Positions 50,481 to 59,796 of a stretch of 64,000 nucleotides of DNA are shown in pieces. Under the pieces are notes generated by a model that was not told the DNA's origin, did no database searches, and saw nothing but the letters and a program-made list of their open reading frames with translations. Every line of letters begins with the position of its first letter. The first letter of the stretch is position 1. Origin of the DNA: Eutreptiella sp. 'Long Island Sound 2002' (lineage: Eukaryota > Euglenozoa > Euglenophyceae > Eutreptiales > Eutreptiaceae); contig OZ038385.1 of assembly GCA_964036045.1 (NCBI GenBank), positions 55,207,419-55,271,418 on the forward strand, given 5' to 3'. Position numbers and translations under genes: made by a program.

Positions 50481-52640
50481 CCCAGCCCATTTCCTGAGAG
50501 CCATGACGATGGCATACGCCTCCTTTTCACGGGGCGTCCACGTCCGTCTCTGGCCTTCCGCCAGGACTCGGCTCCAGAAGGCCACGGGCACGTGCCTCCC
50601 GTCGTCAAGCACTTGCTCCAACACAGCGCCAATGGCGTAGTCGGAAGCGTCGGTGCGCAGGACGAACCCTCGGTCGGGATCCACGAGGTGCAGACCCACT
50701 GCGGATAGCAGCGCCTGCTTCATCCCCTCAAAGGCACGGTCGGAATCAGCATCCCAGACCAGAGCCTTCTTGGACCCCTTCTTGGTCTCCTCACGGTTGC
50801 CCTTGAGTATGGTCGTCATGGGGGCTGCATACTCGGCATACATTTTGATATACCCCGAGTAGTAGTTGCAGAACCCCAGATACGCCCGTAGCTCAGAGAC
50901 CGTCTTGGGCTTTTCCCAGTGCTCAATCGCAGCCACCTTGCCAGGTATGGGCTTTCGCTGCCCGTTCCCCACTACGTGGCCAGCGAAGACCACCTCGCTT
51001 ACCGCAATGGTGGCCTTGTCACTGCTGCCCGTGAGTTTGTGCCGAACCAGAAGGTCCAGCACTCGAGTGACGTCCCTTTCATGTGCCTCCAGGAGCTCCT
51101 CGTAGCTCATACTGGGGTCCCCGGACGCGATGATCACGTCGTCCACGAAGGGGTCCGCACAGTCACGCACCGGCTCAAGCAGGCTCTCCAGCATCCGCTG
51201 AAAAGCCGCATTGCCGTTGGTAACGCCGATGGGCATCACCTTCCACTGGAGAGGTCCAAGTGGAGTGCTCATGGCTGTGCAGGCACGGGACTCCTCGCCG
51301 AGAGGTATCTGATGATAACCATGTTTCAGGTCAATCACGGTCAAGATCCTCCGCCGGTGCCGTTTTTGCAGCATGTCCTCAATGAGGGGCAGCGTATAGC
51401 TGTCGTGCTGCATTTGGGCGTTTAGGCCGCGGTAGTCGACCACGAGCCGCCACTCACCGGCAACCTTCTTGGGGACGACGAAGCACGGAGAGGCACACTC
51501 GGAGTGGCACGGCTCAAGCCAGCCTCTCTCGATGAAGTCACGGAGGATCTTCTCCATGGCCTCTTTCCTCTCGCCCCTCAGGGCAAACTCCCGGTGACGA
51601 TACACACGGGGGTCCTGCTTCAGTCGTATCTTGGCCTCGCCATACGGTCCACGCACCGGTGGGGGAAACACTGGCTTTCCGCTGAAGAAGGTGTCACCAT
51701 ACTTCTGCTTCAGCCTGGCCCTCAACGCCTGGATCTTGGGGCAATCATGGGACTCCGCCTTGGCTTTTCCGGGCACCTGGACCACGGAGCTTACTTGAAG
51801 GGTAGCGACCCCGCTCGGTTTCGGCTCGGGCGGTCTTCCCAGGTGGCCCAAAGGGCCATCTCTGGTCTTGCCTCGGAATAGATCGCCGTAGGTGGGTGGG
51901 TTACCGCCAGGCGGCTCGTCCTGGCTGGACATGTGATCCAGCACCCTCTGTACGAAGGTATTCCCATCATAGGAACCGGAGACGATTGAGTCCTCTTCCC
52001 ACCAGGCTTTGTCCTGGCCTTTGCCCTCACGCTGGTTTCCCCAGTCGTGAAAGGGCTGATCCATATACCCCTGAACCAGATCCAGCTCCTCTTCTGTGAG
52101 GGGGTCCTCCGATTCTCCGATGTCAACAGGGGGAACCGCAAAGCATTGCCGCCATGGCTCTGCTATGATGCGGTTGACACACACGAAGTCCGTGGCGTCG
52201 GCCTGATCAAGGCCCCCATCCACATAGTGGAATTCCGTTGGCCATCTCTGGGGTGGCATGGGCTGTCCCTTAACGTCCTGATAGACACTCTCTCCAGCCG
52301 GTAGGACGACCTTGTTTAAGGTCATGTTGGTCAATGAGGCTACCCAATGTCGGGTACTTTCCTCCTCGGTGCATCCCATAGGAACAACCAGCACTGCCTT
52401 GGAGCGGTCCTTGCGAATCTTCGCTATCGCTCTTGGAATGTCCCAACGGGGGTAATGGATCCACATCAATCCCTGATGCGGACCCCAGTGCTTCTTCCAC
52501 GCGGAGTCCTGTGCGCTCCAGTACTTCTCACAAACCCGAAGATGGGCGGAGGTTCCTGAAGAGAACGCATCCAGGGCCAGATCCGAAGCTCCCAAGTCCG
52601 CGACCACTCGGCTCGCCACTTCCGGCCTTACGCCGTACTC
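50478..52640 (-). CDS. Element D Pol: Dam-like domain, RT, RNase H start
   Basis: Dam-like region at residues 1-140 from 52619: LALDAFSSGTSAHLRV, IHYPRW where a methyltransferase has NPPY/F, then SKAVLVVPMG; no catalytic motif is left. RT: DFIERGWLEP, GEWRLVVDYRGLN, DLKHGYHQIPL, MPIGVTNGNAAFQ and catalytic box F-V-D-D at about residue 490. RNase H: RTDASDYAIGAVL, WTPREKEAYAIV. Preceded in frame by protease across a TAG at 52641. The RT N-terminus is complete here, unlike in element A. Confidence 0.9.
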   Translation of the reverse strand, partial: EYGVRPEVASRVVADLGASDLALDAFSSGTSAHLRVCEKYWSAQDSAWKKHWGPHQGLMWIHYPRWDIPRAIAKIRKDRSKAVLVVPMGCTEEESTRHWVASLTNMTLNKVVLPAGESVYQDVKGQPMPPQRWPTEFHYVDGGLDQADATDFVCVNRIIAEPWRQCFAVPPVDIGESEDPLTEEELDLVQGYMDQPFHDWGNQREGKGQDKAWWEEDSIVSGSYDGNTFVQRVLDHMSSQDEPPGGNPPTYGDLFRGKTRDGPLGHLGRPPEPKPSGVATLQVSSVVQVPGKAKAESHDCPKIQALRARLKQKYGDTFFSGKPVFPPPVRGPYGEAKIRLKQDPRVYRHREFALRGERKEAMEKILRDFIERGWLEPCHSECASPCFVVPKKVAGEWRLVVDYRGLNAQMQHDSYTLPLIEDMLQKRHRRRILTVIDLKHGYHQIPLGEESRACTAMSTPLGPLQWKVMPIGVTNGNAAFQRMLESLLEPVRDCADPFVDDVIIASGDPSMSYEELLEAHERDVTRVLDLLVRHKLTGSSDKATIAVSEVVFAGHVVGNGQRKPIPGKVAAIEHWEKPKTVSELRAYLGFCNYYSGYIKMYAEYAAPMTTILKGNREETKKGSKKALVWDADSDRAFEGMKQALLSAVGLHLVDPDRGFVLRTDASDYAIGAVLEQVLDDGRHVPVAFWSRVLAEGQRRTWTPREKEAYAIVMALRKWAG

Positions 52641-52643
52641 CTA
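52641..52643 (-). promoter_or_regulatory. In-frame TAG between protease and Dam-like domain, element D
   Basis: Reads EPTGPAN-TAG-EYGVRPE with open frame on both sides. Could be a second readthrough site or a nonsense mutation. Confidence 0.45.
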
Positions 52644-53522
52644 GTTTGCAGGACCAGTTGGCTCAGTGTCCAGCGCGGCCACTTCGAGCTGATTGCGTTC
52701 GGGGTGGATCCATTGGCATTCCACATGGTGCTCAGGTGAAGAAAGCCACGAAGGCTGGTCGTCCTGGTACAGGGTCATGGAGGCCTGGGCCGGGAGGACG
52801 CCGGAGTCCGTCTCCATCATGAAGTCGTACCCAACGATCATGTCCCAGTCCATCTCGGCCTCGTAGAAGCGACCATGCAGGAGGATTTCCTTGCCGAGGT
52901 CTGGGCGGCTCAGCTCACGGTGGTTCACGAACTGCAGCCCAATGGCCGCTTCCTTCGTGCCTCCCACCATGTACTGGCCGTTCGCCACCTTCAGCCTGAC
53001 AGGTTTCCGACTGTCGTTCAGACACTCTGGCGGAAGTAGGCCAGCCTTGACCAAGCTGACCTGAGCTCCCGTGTCGACCAACACGTCGAAGACCTTTTCC
53101 ACTTCCCCGCATAAGGCACAGACCTTAAAGTGCAACTGCCGCTCACGCCCCACTCGGCGCACGGCGTGCAAGCTCAGGATCTCCGGCCGTTCCAGAAGCT
53201 CAACAAGCGACTGGTGCAGGTCGTGGACAATGGGCTCAGGCTGCTCATCTGCAGCATCCAGCTGCGGTCCGGGTGATCCTCCGATACTCTCGGATAGATC
53301 TTGTAGTACATCAAACACATTCTTGGTCGCGAAGGACGGACGGGTGCAAGGGTTCGTGCCTTCACTTGCCCTCACCCCGCCTCCGCGACTGGGTCCCGGA
53401 CCGGGCCTTCCGCCCGCGGCAGTCCCCTTGTGCTTATCGACTCCCGACTGGGATGGTTCGGCGCTTCCCACGTCACCATCCTGCGACCGCCCTAGCTGGG
53501 GCCCTTGGCTGCAGGGGCTCCG
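52641..53522 (-). CDS. Element D protease
   Basis: Retropepsin-type aspartic protease that would cut Gag-Pol. Active-site motif VLVDTGAQVSLVK at about residue 131 (counted from 53471), and the C-terminal signature WDMIVGYDFMMETDSG. The N-terminal 100 residues are Gly/Pro-rich linker plus a helical segment (TKNVFDVLQDLSES). In frame with gag across the TAG at 53523. Confidence 0.88.
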   Translation of the reverse strand, partial: RSPCSQGPQLGRSQDGDVGSAEPSQSGVDKHKGTAAGGRPGPGPSRGGGVRASEGTNPCTRPSFATKNVFDVLQDLSESIGGSPGPQLDAADEQPEPIVHDLHQSLVELLERPEILSLHAVRRVGRERQLHFKVCALCGEVEKVFDVLVDTGAQVSLVKAGLLPPECLNDSRKPVRLKVANGQYMVGGTKEAAIGLQFVNHRELSRPDLGKEILLHGRFYEAEMDWDMIVGYDFMMETDSGVLPAQASMTLYQDDQPSWLSSPEHHVECQWIHPERNQLEVAALDTEPTGPAN

Positions 53523-53525
53523 CTA
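53523..53525 (-). promoter_or_regulatory. In-frame amber codon between gag and protease, element D
   Basis: Context CCC TAG CGG AGC. UAG followed by CGG is one of the 3' contexts known to promote readthrough in plant viruses. Element E has GCC TAG GGG AGC at the same border. Confidence 0.6.
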
Positions 53526-56395
53526 GGGGGCGTCAGTTGTGGAAGTAGGGGCAGTCTCCTCGGCATCAACCTCGTTGACGCCCTTCTTCCTTCCCCTTCT
53601 AGTCGTCTTGTTCTTGTCCTTGTTCTGGTCGTTCTGGTTGTTCTCCTTGTTCTTGTTGTCTGACCTGGGGACCCAGTTCCTCTTGATCTCCTGGATCTCC
53701 TTGGCCAACTCGGTCCCCTGCGACATCAGCTTGGAGAGCTCGTCCCTGTCCACCTCCACTTTGGCCTCCCGGATACCCGCAGGTGCACGCTTCTTCGACC
53801 CGTGCACCTTCTTGTAAGCGTCCGTGTCGGCCTTGTGGATGGGGCATGTTCGGTGGTCATGGTTGAAGCCTTTCTTCCTCCCATAACACACGAAACAGCC
53901 CTGAGGGTGAGCTCGTATGAACTCCCCAAAGGACAGCGGAGGGTCGCCAATGCGGCGAGGGTCCCTCTTCTCCTTCTTCCTCCAACCCTGCTGCAGGGGC
54001 TTCCAGTTTCCCGGTTTGTTCCCCGCGCTCAGGTTGTTGGCCACGAAGGCACAGACGGCCACCTCGGCGGGCTCATCGTCGTCGTCATCGTCGACGAGAG
54101 TCTCATCGCCGTCGGCTCCCGCTGGGTCCATGGCAGCTTCCCCGCCAGGTCCCTCGCCAACGTAGTTGACGTCGCGGTCGCCGGGCCTCAACCCGCGGGT
54201 GTGGTGGAGGTTCCGGTACTCCTTGAGCACCTCCTCTTCAACCCACTCCAGAATCTCGTCGCAGCTCATCCGCGCCGGGATGGCCTGCAGACGGATGGTC
54301 TGGCCGCTCACGTCACACTCCTCAAGGCGCCACATCGCGGTCTTCTCGCGATCGCCCGAGACGGTGATGAGGAGAGCGTTCCGCAGGGAGTGCCGTTTGA
54401 CATCCCGGGCCACGTTCCTCCTTGCCCAAGCCACCACGTTCGAATAATACTCCTTGGGGAGCATCATCTTGACCGTGTGGTTGGACTTGGCCCTCTTGGA
54501 TTCCTCCTTGGTGACCCTCTTGATCCATGCTTCCGGCAGCATGGAGAGCAGGCGAGCCTGCTCGTCACCCTCGTTCCGGTCCTCCACGTTGCGGCGGAAG
54601 AGGGTGTATTGCCCTCGGAAGTCTCGCCAGTCCCGGAGGCGGATCTCCCGTCCATCATGCTGAAGCTTGATGGACTTCCACCGCTTGGCAGCCACCTGCG
54701 GAGCGTCCACCTCCTCCTGCTCGTTGAGCCACTTCTTGGCTTCCTTGAGGGTGTTGATTTTCCCCTCCTTGGTCGCCACGAAGTATAGCTCCTGGAGCAC
54801 TTCCGGCAGGCGGTACCTGAACCGTCTGAAGACATATTTCTCCGCATCCGCGGGAGCCATGTCTTCAGTAACGGTCAACCCCCAATCGTCCAGCTTCTCC
54901 AAGAAGCGGTCGAGGTTGAGGGGGTTGCCATCGTACATGGGGGGCTTGATGTCCTTCAAGTCTTCCCACACGGCGGCATCCGCGGCCTTAGAGACCATGA
55001 ACGCCGGCCGCGAGGTCGACCGAGGTTCCCATCGGCCTCGCCCGCGGACTCCCCAGGCCGCCACGTCCATCTCCTCCATGGAATCCCTGTGGCTACGCCG
55101 CGGTTCCTCCATGTACGCTGAACCCAGATGTTCACGCCGTACCCCTTCCATGTATACCTCCTCATCACGGCGCCGGCGGCTGCGTTGAGCGGCCTCCCGT
55201 CGTACACCACGCGGCGGGCTGATGTCGAACTCCTCCAGGTCCAGATCCAGGTCCTCACCTTCGCCGACATCCCACTCCACGTCTCCTCTGGGGACTACAT
55301 CCCTGAGTCCACCATAATGTCCACCAGCCATTGGGATCAGCTCCGGGACTGGTGGGGGGCGCCGGGGGCGTACCGGTGTCCGCGGTGGAGCACGGCGGTT
55401 GCGGTACTCCGCCCTGAGCCACTCATCACGCCAATCCTCACTGCCACTGCCGGGCGGCACGCGCTCGTTGCGGCGGCCCGCGCTGTGGTGAGAGGGGGCG
55501 GTGAGAGAGGGGGCACTGGCGCTGGGGCGACTCCTGGGGGCTCCGCCGGGGGCGTGGGGTCTGCCTGGACCTGGTCCGGGTCCGCAGCCGTCGTCCGACG
55601 AGCCAGACTCCAGGGGTGGGTGGTCGCTGCCGACGCTCCCACGGGCTTCCAGCGCGTCCAGCCTCTGCTGCAGGCCGCTGATGACCTTGTTCAGCGACCT
55701 GGTCTCGCCCCTGGCGATGTCCAGCTCTCTCTGCGCGCGCGCGGCGACCCTGGCGATGCGAGTCATCTCGCCCTTGCCCGTGTCTACCTCGCGCTCGAGG
55801 AACTGGACCCTCCTGCGGAGGTAGACAATCCACCGCCAGGTGGTATCCGGGTCGCCGTTCCCTGGTGGGTCGTCGGGGTCCCCAGGGGGTCCTCCAGGAG
55901 GGCCTCCGCCGGGTCCGCCCGGTCCAGGGGGTCCTCCCCCGCCCGGTGGTCCGCCTCCAGGGGGTCCACTTGGTGGGTGTCCTCCAGGGGGTCCTGATGG
56001 TCCTCCGCCAGGGGGTCCCGGTGGGTCTCCGCCGGGTCGCCTCGGTGGGTCTGAGGATGGGCGCTTCTTCGTGATGCCGAAGTCCATGTCGTCATCCTCG
56101 TCCATGTCGCCCCACCTGGGCGTCTCGGTCTCGGAAGACTCCGAGCTCCGGTAGGGAGGAGGGAGATCCTCATCCTCACCTTCCGGCTCCATGGGGACGT
56201 CTCCGCCTCCTCCGCCCGTCCAAGCCACCACTTGGCGATGTCGGCGGCCTCGTTCATCCCCGTCGCTGGCGGTGAAGAAGGGGTCACTGTCGTGGGGTTG
56301 TCCACCCGTTGGCCTCCGCGGCCTCTCGGGGGTCTTCCCCTTGCCCTTCCTCCGTCGATGGGCAGTGGGGCCACTGCTCCCACTGCTGCCCGTGT
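53523..56395 (-). CDS. Element D Gag (5'-truncated)
   Basis: The frame is open from the E junction (56395) with no ATG before about 56193 (PMEPEGEDED), so the true start may be lost. Pro/Gly-rich N-terminus (long PPGGPPG tract), then a heptad-rich coiled coil (VQFLEREVDTGKGEMTRIARVAARAQ; about residues 135-200 from 56231). An Arg-rich disordered part follows, then a capsid-like domain (MYDGNPLNLDRFLEKLDDWG onward). A zinc knuckle of type CX2CX8HX4C (CFVCYGRKKGFNHDHRTC) and a basic NDQNKDKNKTTRRGRKKG tail end the protein. TAG at 53523 then protease in the same frame. Confidence 0.88.
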
Positions 56396-56927
56396 GTAAG
56401 TGCGGCTAACCCCCATCTGCTCAGATTTTAGCAGATCTGCCCCAGATTGGCAACATTTTGACCATCTTCTCTGCTTCGGCGGAATCGCCGCTCCGCAGCT
56501 CAGTCTCAGGATCAGACCTATATATTTCTGATGTGCCGGATCTGATTCCGCGGTCCATTATCCGTAAATCCGCCGCGTTCCGATCATTTACCTGGAATCG
56601 CCATTTGCCGCTGACGCGCGCTCGCGGGCCAGATCGGCCAAATATTTTTCACAATCGGATTTATTTAAATCTTTTCAGATAGTTTTGGACACTCAGATGT
56701 ATTTAGAATAATCCGCATCAATTTTCTTCATAGACTGGGATTTTCTGCCGGATAACAATCAACATGGATCTTGCTTCCGTTGTTGCTGCTCTCGCCTCCG
56801 TTGGTGTCCGAGTCTCCGGTTCTACCCCCAATAGCAGCGTTCAGGTCGACTCCTCGCGTGCCTGCCCCACTGGTCTTGCCGGCCCCGAGCCCTCCGGCAC
56901 CATCAACGACCCAGGGCAGCACTTTCA
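56396..56927 (+). repeat. 5' LTR of element E
   Basis: 532 bp, TGTAAGTGCGGC...CACTTTCA, directly followed by the primer-binding site. Inverse copy at 61301-61833, roughly 85-90% identical by eye. Contains the gag start codon at 56764. Confidence 0.9.
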
Positions 56928-59796
56928 TGGTAGCAGAGGCTACCTGAATATTGTTCCTTTGGTGTCCCAACCACAGCTCGCTCCCCAGTACGGCCCCGTA
57001 GACTCCGCCGCTTCTGGAGAAGTAACGATTACACTGCCTTGGTGCTGCGCGAACGAGGCCTTGAGAGGAATGCCTTGCGCAAGTCCAAGCTGCCCAAGAA
57101 GGGCACAAATCAGCAGCTGTGGGGACCCAGATTACCACAATCCCAGTCGAAATTGGCCATCGAGCAGCTGGAATCCGCCGGCCTACGGCGATGGCAACGC
57201 TCCGGTAGACCTTACGGAGCTGGCAGGTACCAACATTCCTTACCAATGTCCGACATTTGAGACCACGGACGCCGATCTTGACGAATTTGAGATGGGTGGT
57301 CCAGGTGAGGTACCTAGCTATAATCGACCAGCCTCTGGGGCACAATGGGAAGATCATTTGTCGCCAGAAGTGACCCGTAACCTTGAGGCGCTTGAGGCCC
57401 TTTGTCTCTTAGCCACGTCTAAGCTGATCGGACAAGAAAGAATCGCCTCTGATTTTTTAATGGAATATTTTTTCCTCCTTCAGGACGAAATTAATACCAG
57501 GATGTGGTGGCGTTCTCAAGAAGATGACTCTTTTGCCATTTTTTTGCAGATCTGGAAGGCAAGTCCCTTCCCGAAGGAGAAGGGCACGGCACCTGTTCCC
57601 GGGCCCTCCGCCCCTCATCCCCCTGTTTCCATCCGCGACGATCTAGCCGCCGCGGTTGAGGAAGGAATTTTAGAGGCGGCCAGGCAGGCAAGCCTGGAAA
57701 TTAGGGCTGAAGGAGCTCTTCAAGTGGACTCCTGGCTGCGGACCACCGAGATCAGCGGTCCGACAGCCTGCTCAGGCCCTTCAGGACACAGTATGTACTG
57801 TCCTGCCGACTGCTCCTGCAGATTCCAGCAAGATACTGAGCTCCAATTGCTCAAGGATCAAATGCAACTCATCATTCAAACGCTGGGAATAAAAAATCTT
57901 TTCAAGACGCACATGCGGTCTGAGGGCGCATCATCGGTGGAACAAGCAACAGAACCGTCGGAGGAGGCGACAGAAATTTTTTCAATTGCTCCTTCGGTGG
58001 ACTCCAGGACCACCGATGCAAGGATCAGCAGGACCAAACTAAAGGAAAGGGTTACAATCTCTCGTTCTCAGAGTAGGACGGCGAAGGCTAGGACTGAGGC
58101 TCAGAATGCCAAGCGAACTGCCTCCCGTACTGCCCCTCCTGCTGCTGATTCCAATGCCTTAGCCCAGCTGTTGCTCGCCCAGACCCTCGCCGGAGCTGGT
58201 GTGGCGAATGATGCCGCCAAGGTGGGTGCCATTACGGCCGGTGTTGGGCTGGATTCGCTTCTTAATCCTACTTCATTCCGACTTCGTCAGGTTGCCAAGC
58301 AACCGAAGTATAATGGAAACCCCCGACGTTGGCCTCAGTTCCAACGGGAATTTAAATTGTGGGTTAAGACTCAAAAACTCCAAGATGATCAGTTCCTGAT
58401 GGCCCTCTTAGACTGCCTTGAGGGAGCGCCGGCCAACACTTGGCTCAGGACTTGGAGTGATCGTGAGGATTCAAGTTCCCCCCTTACCTTTGATGAGGTG
58501 TGGGACCAGTTGGAGGTACGTGGATCCCGGCTGTCAGAGGACCATTACCACCAGATGTTGAAGAATTTTCCTTCATTCTCTCGATTAATCTTGCACGAAG
58601 TGCAAGACAAAAGACAGCGCTTCTGGAATCTAGTGGAAGAATCTGAACATTCAGGCGAAACATTTTCTAGTGCCGAGCTGAAAAATCTGATTTTTGACAA
58701 GATCCCCTCAGAAACTGCCGCCACCCTTCGGAATAAGCAGTCCGAAGAAAAGGTCAAGACCTGGTGGGCGGAGGTCGAAGGCTTCGATGCCTCGGCCAAC
58801 AGGTTTTCCGTCAGGGAAGCACTTCAAAAGTGTTCCCCCACGTCGTTTACCAAGGTGAAATTCACTGAAAACACGTGGAAAATCAAGTTTAATGAACACG
58901 AGGATCGGGACTTGTTTGTCCAAGTCCTCAATAGGGGAGTAAGTTTCCATGGCCATCGCCTGAAGGCCAAGAACTGGGTGTTTTCGTTCACCCCGAAGGA
59001 ACTGTGGGAAGAGGTTGAGCGGCTCGCCGACGCCGCCAATCAGAATTTCCATGAGGGTCTTGGGGGAAACAAGAATACCCAGCAAAACACCCAAAATGGG
59101 GCCCAAAAGGGCAACAAAAAGGTGAATGACACCCGGAATGTTCAAGATCACTGTAGCATCTGCCTTCTTTTAGGTTCTACGAACCGAGCTAAGACGCATT
59201 CTACTGGTAATCACCGATGGTCTCCTTACGATCACAAGGTGATTGGTGAAAATATCAGTAATTCGCAGAATTCAGACAGGAATGACAGACAGGTGCATGG
59301 TGGGAAGGCTGGAAAAGGGAATTCGCCTCCCTCCGGTGGAAACAAAAACCCTGGAGGCCCTGGCGGGTCCCAAGGCACAGGAAATCGGACTCCATCCGGC
59401 TCCGGTGGGCAGCCGAACGGCCAGAAAAATCCCAATAGCAACGCCGGAGGCGGAAATCGAAATCCAGGCCAAACCCCTCAATCCGGTACAAACAAGGGAA
59501 ATGCTCCAGGATTCCAGGGTAAAGGTAAGGGAAATCCTTCTGGGATACCTTTCTCTGGTAAGGGCAGAGGGCGTGGCGACGGTGGAGGTCCATCATCCGG
59601 CGGCCGTGGCCGCGGACGTGGAAAGGGCAACCATCGTGTGGATCAGGTCTCAGGTGCAGATCAGGTGTCCGATGCAGATCGAGATTATGTCGAAAATGCC
59701 CTGAATCCAGCGGATGATCCGCTCCAAGATGAGTGGGTTGATGAATCCGGCTGTGTCCATAATGTTAACGCAGCCACTGGAGGTCAGAACGCCTAG
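56764..59796 (+). CDS. Element E Gag
   Basis: Starts at an ATG inside the LTR (MDLASVVAALASVG) and passes through the primer-binding site (encoding HFHGSRG) without interruption. The first 55 residues are conserved in the inverted LTR copy at 61464 downward, where they cannot serve a long protein. The middle is Ser/Thr-rich. The capsid-like domain begins at about residue 520 (PKYNGNPRRWPQFQREFKLW) and extends to about 760. A Cys/His segment CSICLLLGSTNRAKTHSTGNH (CX2CX11HX4H) may be a divergent knuckle; it is followed by a Gly/Asn/Lys-rich tail with RGRGDGGG and RGRGRGKG. Ends with TAG at 59794, in frame with protease. Confidence 0.85.
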   Translation: MDLASVVAALASVGVRVSGSTPNSSVQVDSSRACPTGLAGPEPSGTINDPGQHFHGSRGYLNIVPLVSQPQLAPQYGPVDSAASGEVTITLPWCCANEALRGMPCASPSCPRRAQISSCGDPDYHNPSRNWPSSSWNPPAYGDGNAPVDLTELAGTNIPYQCPTFETTDADLDEFEMGGPGEVPSYNRPASGAQWEDHLSPEVTRNLEALEALCLLATSKLIGQERIASDFLMEYFFLLQDEINTRMWWRSQEDDSFAIFLQIWKASPFPKEKGTAPVPGPSAPHPPVSIRDDLAAAVEEGILEAARQASLEIRAEGALQVDSWLRTTEISGPTACSGPSGHSMYCPADCSCRFQQDTELQLLKDQMQLIIQTLGIKNLFKTHMRSEGASSVEQATEPSEEATEIFSIAPSVDSRTTDARISRTKLKERVTISRSQSRTAKARTEAQNAKRTASRTAPPAADSNALAQLLLAQTLAGAGVANDAAKVGAITAGVGLDSLLNPTSFRLRQVAKQPKYNGNPRRWPQFQREFKLWVKTQKLQDDQFLMALLDCLEGAPANTWLRTWSDREDSSSPLTFDEVWDQLEVRGSRLSEDHYHQMLKNFPSFSRLILHEVQDKRQRFWNLVEESEHSGETFSSAELKNLIFDKIPSETAATLRNKQSEEKVKTWWAEVEGFDASANRFSVREALQKCSPTSFTKVKFTENTWKIKFNEHEDRDLFVQVLNRGVSFHGHRLKAKNWVFSFTPKELWEEVERLADAANQNFHEGLGGNKNTQQNTQNGAQKGNKKVNDTRNVQDHCSICLLLGSTNRAKTHSTGNHRWSPYDHKVIGENISNSQNSDRNDRQVHGGKAGKGNSPPSGGNKNPGGPGGSQGTGNRTPSGSGGQPNGQKNPNSNAGGGNRNPGQTPQSGTNKGNAPGFQGKGKGNPSGIPFSGKGRGRGDGGGPSSGGRGRGRGKGNHRVDQVSGADQVSDADRDYVENALNPADDPLQDEWVDESGCVHNVNAATGGQNA
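56928..56939 (+). promoter_or_regulatory. Primer-binding site of element E (initiator tRNA-Met)
   Basis: TGGTAGCAGAGG immediately after the LTR terminal CA. It is inside the gag frame. Confidence 0.88.
59794..59796 (+). promoter_or_regulatory. In-frame amber codon between gag and protease, element E
   Basis: Context AAC GCC TAG GGG AGC CAC. The same frame is open for 1.7 kb beyond. UAG followed by GG is reminiscent of the gammaretroviral gag-pol readthrough context. Confidence 0.6.

Larger units (their letters stand above)
44663..56395 (-). mobile_element. D-family LTR retrotransposon D (5' LTR not in window)
   Basis: Minus strand. Gag, protease, Dam-like domain, RT, RNase H, integrase and chromodomain are all in one frame, interrupted by four single in-frame stops (TAG 53523, TAG 52641, TAG 50478, TGA 49647). 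Then come 3' noncoding DNA, polypurine tract (47795-47786, GAAGTGAGGA) and a 3.1-kb LTR. Gag is cut at 56395 by the LTR of element E, and the 5' LTR presumably lies right of the window. Confidence 0.9.

Noticed and set aside
53802-54788. Long plus-strand frames over D gag (also 55128-55997)
   Set aside because: Antisense to gag; GC-rich composition keeps several frames open.
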